From Magnetovibrio sp. (GTDB taxonomy: Bacteria > Pseudomonadota > Alphaproteobacteria > Rhodospirillales_A > JABHCV01): 64,000 nt of DNA. Numbering within the stretch: position 1 is the stretch's first letter; each line of letters starts with the position of its first letter. Where the stretch lies: NCBI GenBank assembly GCA_002717285.1, contig PBDF01000007.1, positions 36,091 to 100,090 on the forward strand, in the 5' to 3' direction. The translations under genes were made by a program, and so were the position numbers. This document shows, piece by piece, positions 62,879 to 64,000 of this stretch. The notes below the pieces were generated by a model. The model worked only from the letters and a program-made list of their open reading frames with translations, was not told the origin of the DNA and searched no databases.

Positions 62879-63879
62879 GAATAGTGTACTCGCTTTTCTA
62901 CTAAATAACGTTGAGTAAAAGTTATGACAAGAACAAATGCAAGGAATATCATTGTTATGGCTGAACCAAATCCAATGAGATTTTCCCTGACAGCTTTCTC
63001 AAAAATTGCATACATCATGACATAGGTTGCCTTCGCTGGACCACCCATGGTTAATGCTTCAACTGTATCAAAAACCTTAAAAGAATTAATTGAAGTTATG
63101 GTAACTACAAAGACAGTCGTTGGGCCAAGCATAGGCCAAGTAACTAATCTAAACTTATCCCAGCCACTTGTAACTCCATCAATGGCAGCAGCGTGATAAA
63201 GTTCTCTAGGGACACCAGTAAGACCCGCAAGATAAAGGACCATATTAAACCCGAATGCCTGCCATATGCCAATAAAACAAATGGTTGGCATTGCGTAGTC
63301 TCTGTCATTTATCCAGTTCGGAAATTCATCAGCACAGCTTGTTGCGTACCAACTTTGTGAGCCATCCACCCAAGGTAGCCAACCGAAGCTCAGTAATGTC
63401 TCAACCCAAGAACCACAACCTAGTGCCAGAGTATCGTTAACCATACCAACAGTAGGGTGTAAAACAAGGTCCCAAACTAGTGCCATAGCAAGAAGAGCAG
63501 CCATAACTGGTAAGAAATATATTGCTTTGTAAACTTCACCAAATCTGTTCAGAGAATTTATCAACATAGCTGCGCCTAGCCCTAAAAAAATAGAGACTGG
63601 AACCACTATCACAACATAAGTAACTGAGGCCCATAACATTTTTTGATAGGCACTTCGTCCAAAAATAACATCATAATTTTTATCACCGATCCAATTTAAA
63701 TCGGGGTTTCCAAGACTATAATCCGTGAAAGATAATATTGCAGCGATAAATATCGGAACTATGAGAATAACAAACATCAAAAAAATTGCAGGAGCACAGA
63801 ATAGGTAACTCAACCACCTATCTTTATTTTCAACACTTTTATATGATTTAGTCTCTAATGTGTCGGTTTTAGAAGTCAC
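62875..63879 (-). CDS. ABC transporter permease (UgpA/CUT1 type)
   Basis: 334 residues, six membrane segments. YHAAAIDGVTSGWDKFRLVTWPMLGP is the EAA-like motif. An insert of ~50 residues (GCGSWVETLLSF... CADEFPNWINDRD) with two Cys projects to the outside and is unusual. Start GTG 63879 overlaps the stop of the ATPase gene (GTGA), so translation is coupled. Confidence 0.9.
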   Translation of the reverse strand: MTSKTDTLETKSYKSVENKDRWLSYLFCAPAIFLMFVILIVPIFIAAILSFTDYSLGNPDLNWIGDKNYDVIFGRSAYQKMLWASVTYVVIVVPVSIFLGLGAAMLINSLNRFGEVYKAIYFLPVMAALLAMALVWDLVLHPTVGMVNDTLALGCGSWVETLLSFGWLPWVDGSQSWYATSCADEFPNWINDRDYAMPTICFIGIWQAFGFNMVLYLAGLTGVPRELYHAAAIDGVTSGWDKFRLVTWPMLGPTTVFVVTITSINSFKVFDTVEALTMGGPAKATYVMMYAIFEKAVRENLIGFGSAITMIFLAFVLVITFTQRYLVEKRVHYS

Positions 63880-64000
63880 TTTACCACCTCAAATTTAGCA
63901 GAAATGCGACGACCCTCATTTTCAAATAAAAGTGCATTTTTTGGATCGATATCCACTTTAGCCTCTATTCCAGTAGAAAAATTATCAAGAGCAGAGGCAT
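63876..64000 (-). CDS. ABC transporter ATPase (UgpC-like), 3' end only
   Basis: The last ~41 codons of a gene that continues beyond the right edge: GIEAKVDIDPKNALLFENEG then RRISAKFEVVK and stop. This matches the end of MalK/UgpC-like ATPases (the DPxxxxLF segment of the C-terminal TOBE domain). It belongs to the same operon as the two permeases and the binding protein. Confidence 0.8.
   Translation of the reverse strand, partial: ASALDNFSTGIEAKVDIDPKNALLFENEGRRISAKFEVVK

Overview
The window looks like chromosomal DNA of a planktonic marine alphaproteobacterium with an AT-rich genome. Three things suggest this: the alaC-like/hom/glpX/recJ block, a common alphaproteobacterial order; a blue-type proteorhodopsin followed by a complete retinal pathway; and many alphaproteobacterial families (DUF1289, TrhO, CUT1 transporters, HmuTUV, Fur/Irr-like boxes). 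A SAR116- or AEGEAN-169-like lineage is possible, but the sequence alone does not decide it.

Layout. 0-10 kb is housekeeping: the 3' end of an OmpA-domain gene, then aminotransferase-hom-glpX-recJ on +, and on - a Na/Pi cotransporter, a universal stress protein, a GST-like protein and TrhO. 10.1-17.5 kb is the light-harvesting unit: a 0.9 kb AT-rich gap ending in a Fur-like box and a TATAAT, proteorhodopsin, a terminator, then crtE-crtI-crtB-crtY-blh, which make beta-carotene and cleave it to retinal. 17.5-30 kb carries single genes and small units: YeiH, a divergent bfr/bfd iron-storage pair (bfd is only 55 codons), Hsp20 with a ROSE-like RNA thermometer over its start, a MetF-like protein, an MFS transporter behind a 13-bp inverted-repeat operator, an N-terminal fragment of malate synthase G, a nitroreductase and a secreted DsrE protein.

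30-44 kb starts at tRNA-Arg(TCG) and is accessory: two divergent helix-turn-helix paralogues around DUF4396, YunG-like and PsiE genes, a radical SAM/FkbM pair, DUF411, a frameshifted orphan ureD, DUF1289 and reductase/rhomboid genes. 44-59 kb is divided by five copies of a roughly 150-bp repeat. This repeat is the 3' end, terminator and downstream flank of tRNA-Thr(TGT), whose intact copy is at 59.1 kb. Between the copies lie fosX, an amidohydrolase, a DMT transporter, lipoproteins, a GAF-cyclase, a Rieske/desaturase operon and the heme transporter hmuTUV. This fits stepwise insertion at one tRNA. 59.3-64 kb holds a metallophosphoesterase and a CUT1 sugar or glycerol-phosphate ABC operon that runs off the right edge.

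Two themes run across the window. First, Fur-like boxes precede proteorhodopsin, bfr/bfd, hmuTUV and an uncharacterised gene at 57.9 kb, which suggests one iron regulon including the light-driven pump. Second, the 31-53 kb part holds several broken genes: three single-base losses in homopolymers, one in-frame stop, and fragments. Either this is real decay or some are homopolymer sequencing errors.
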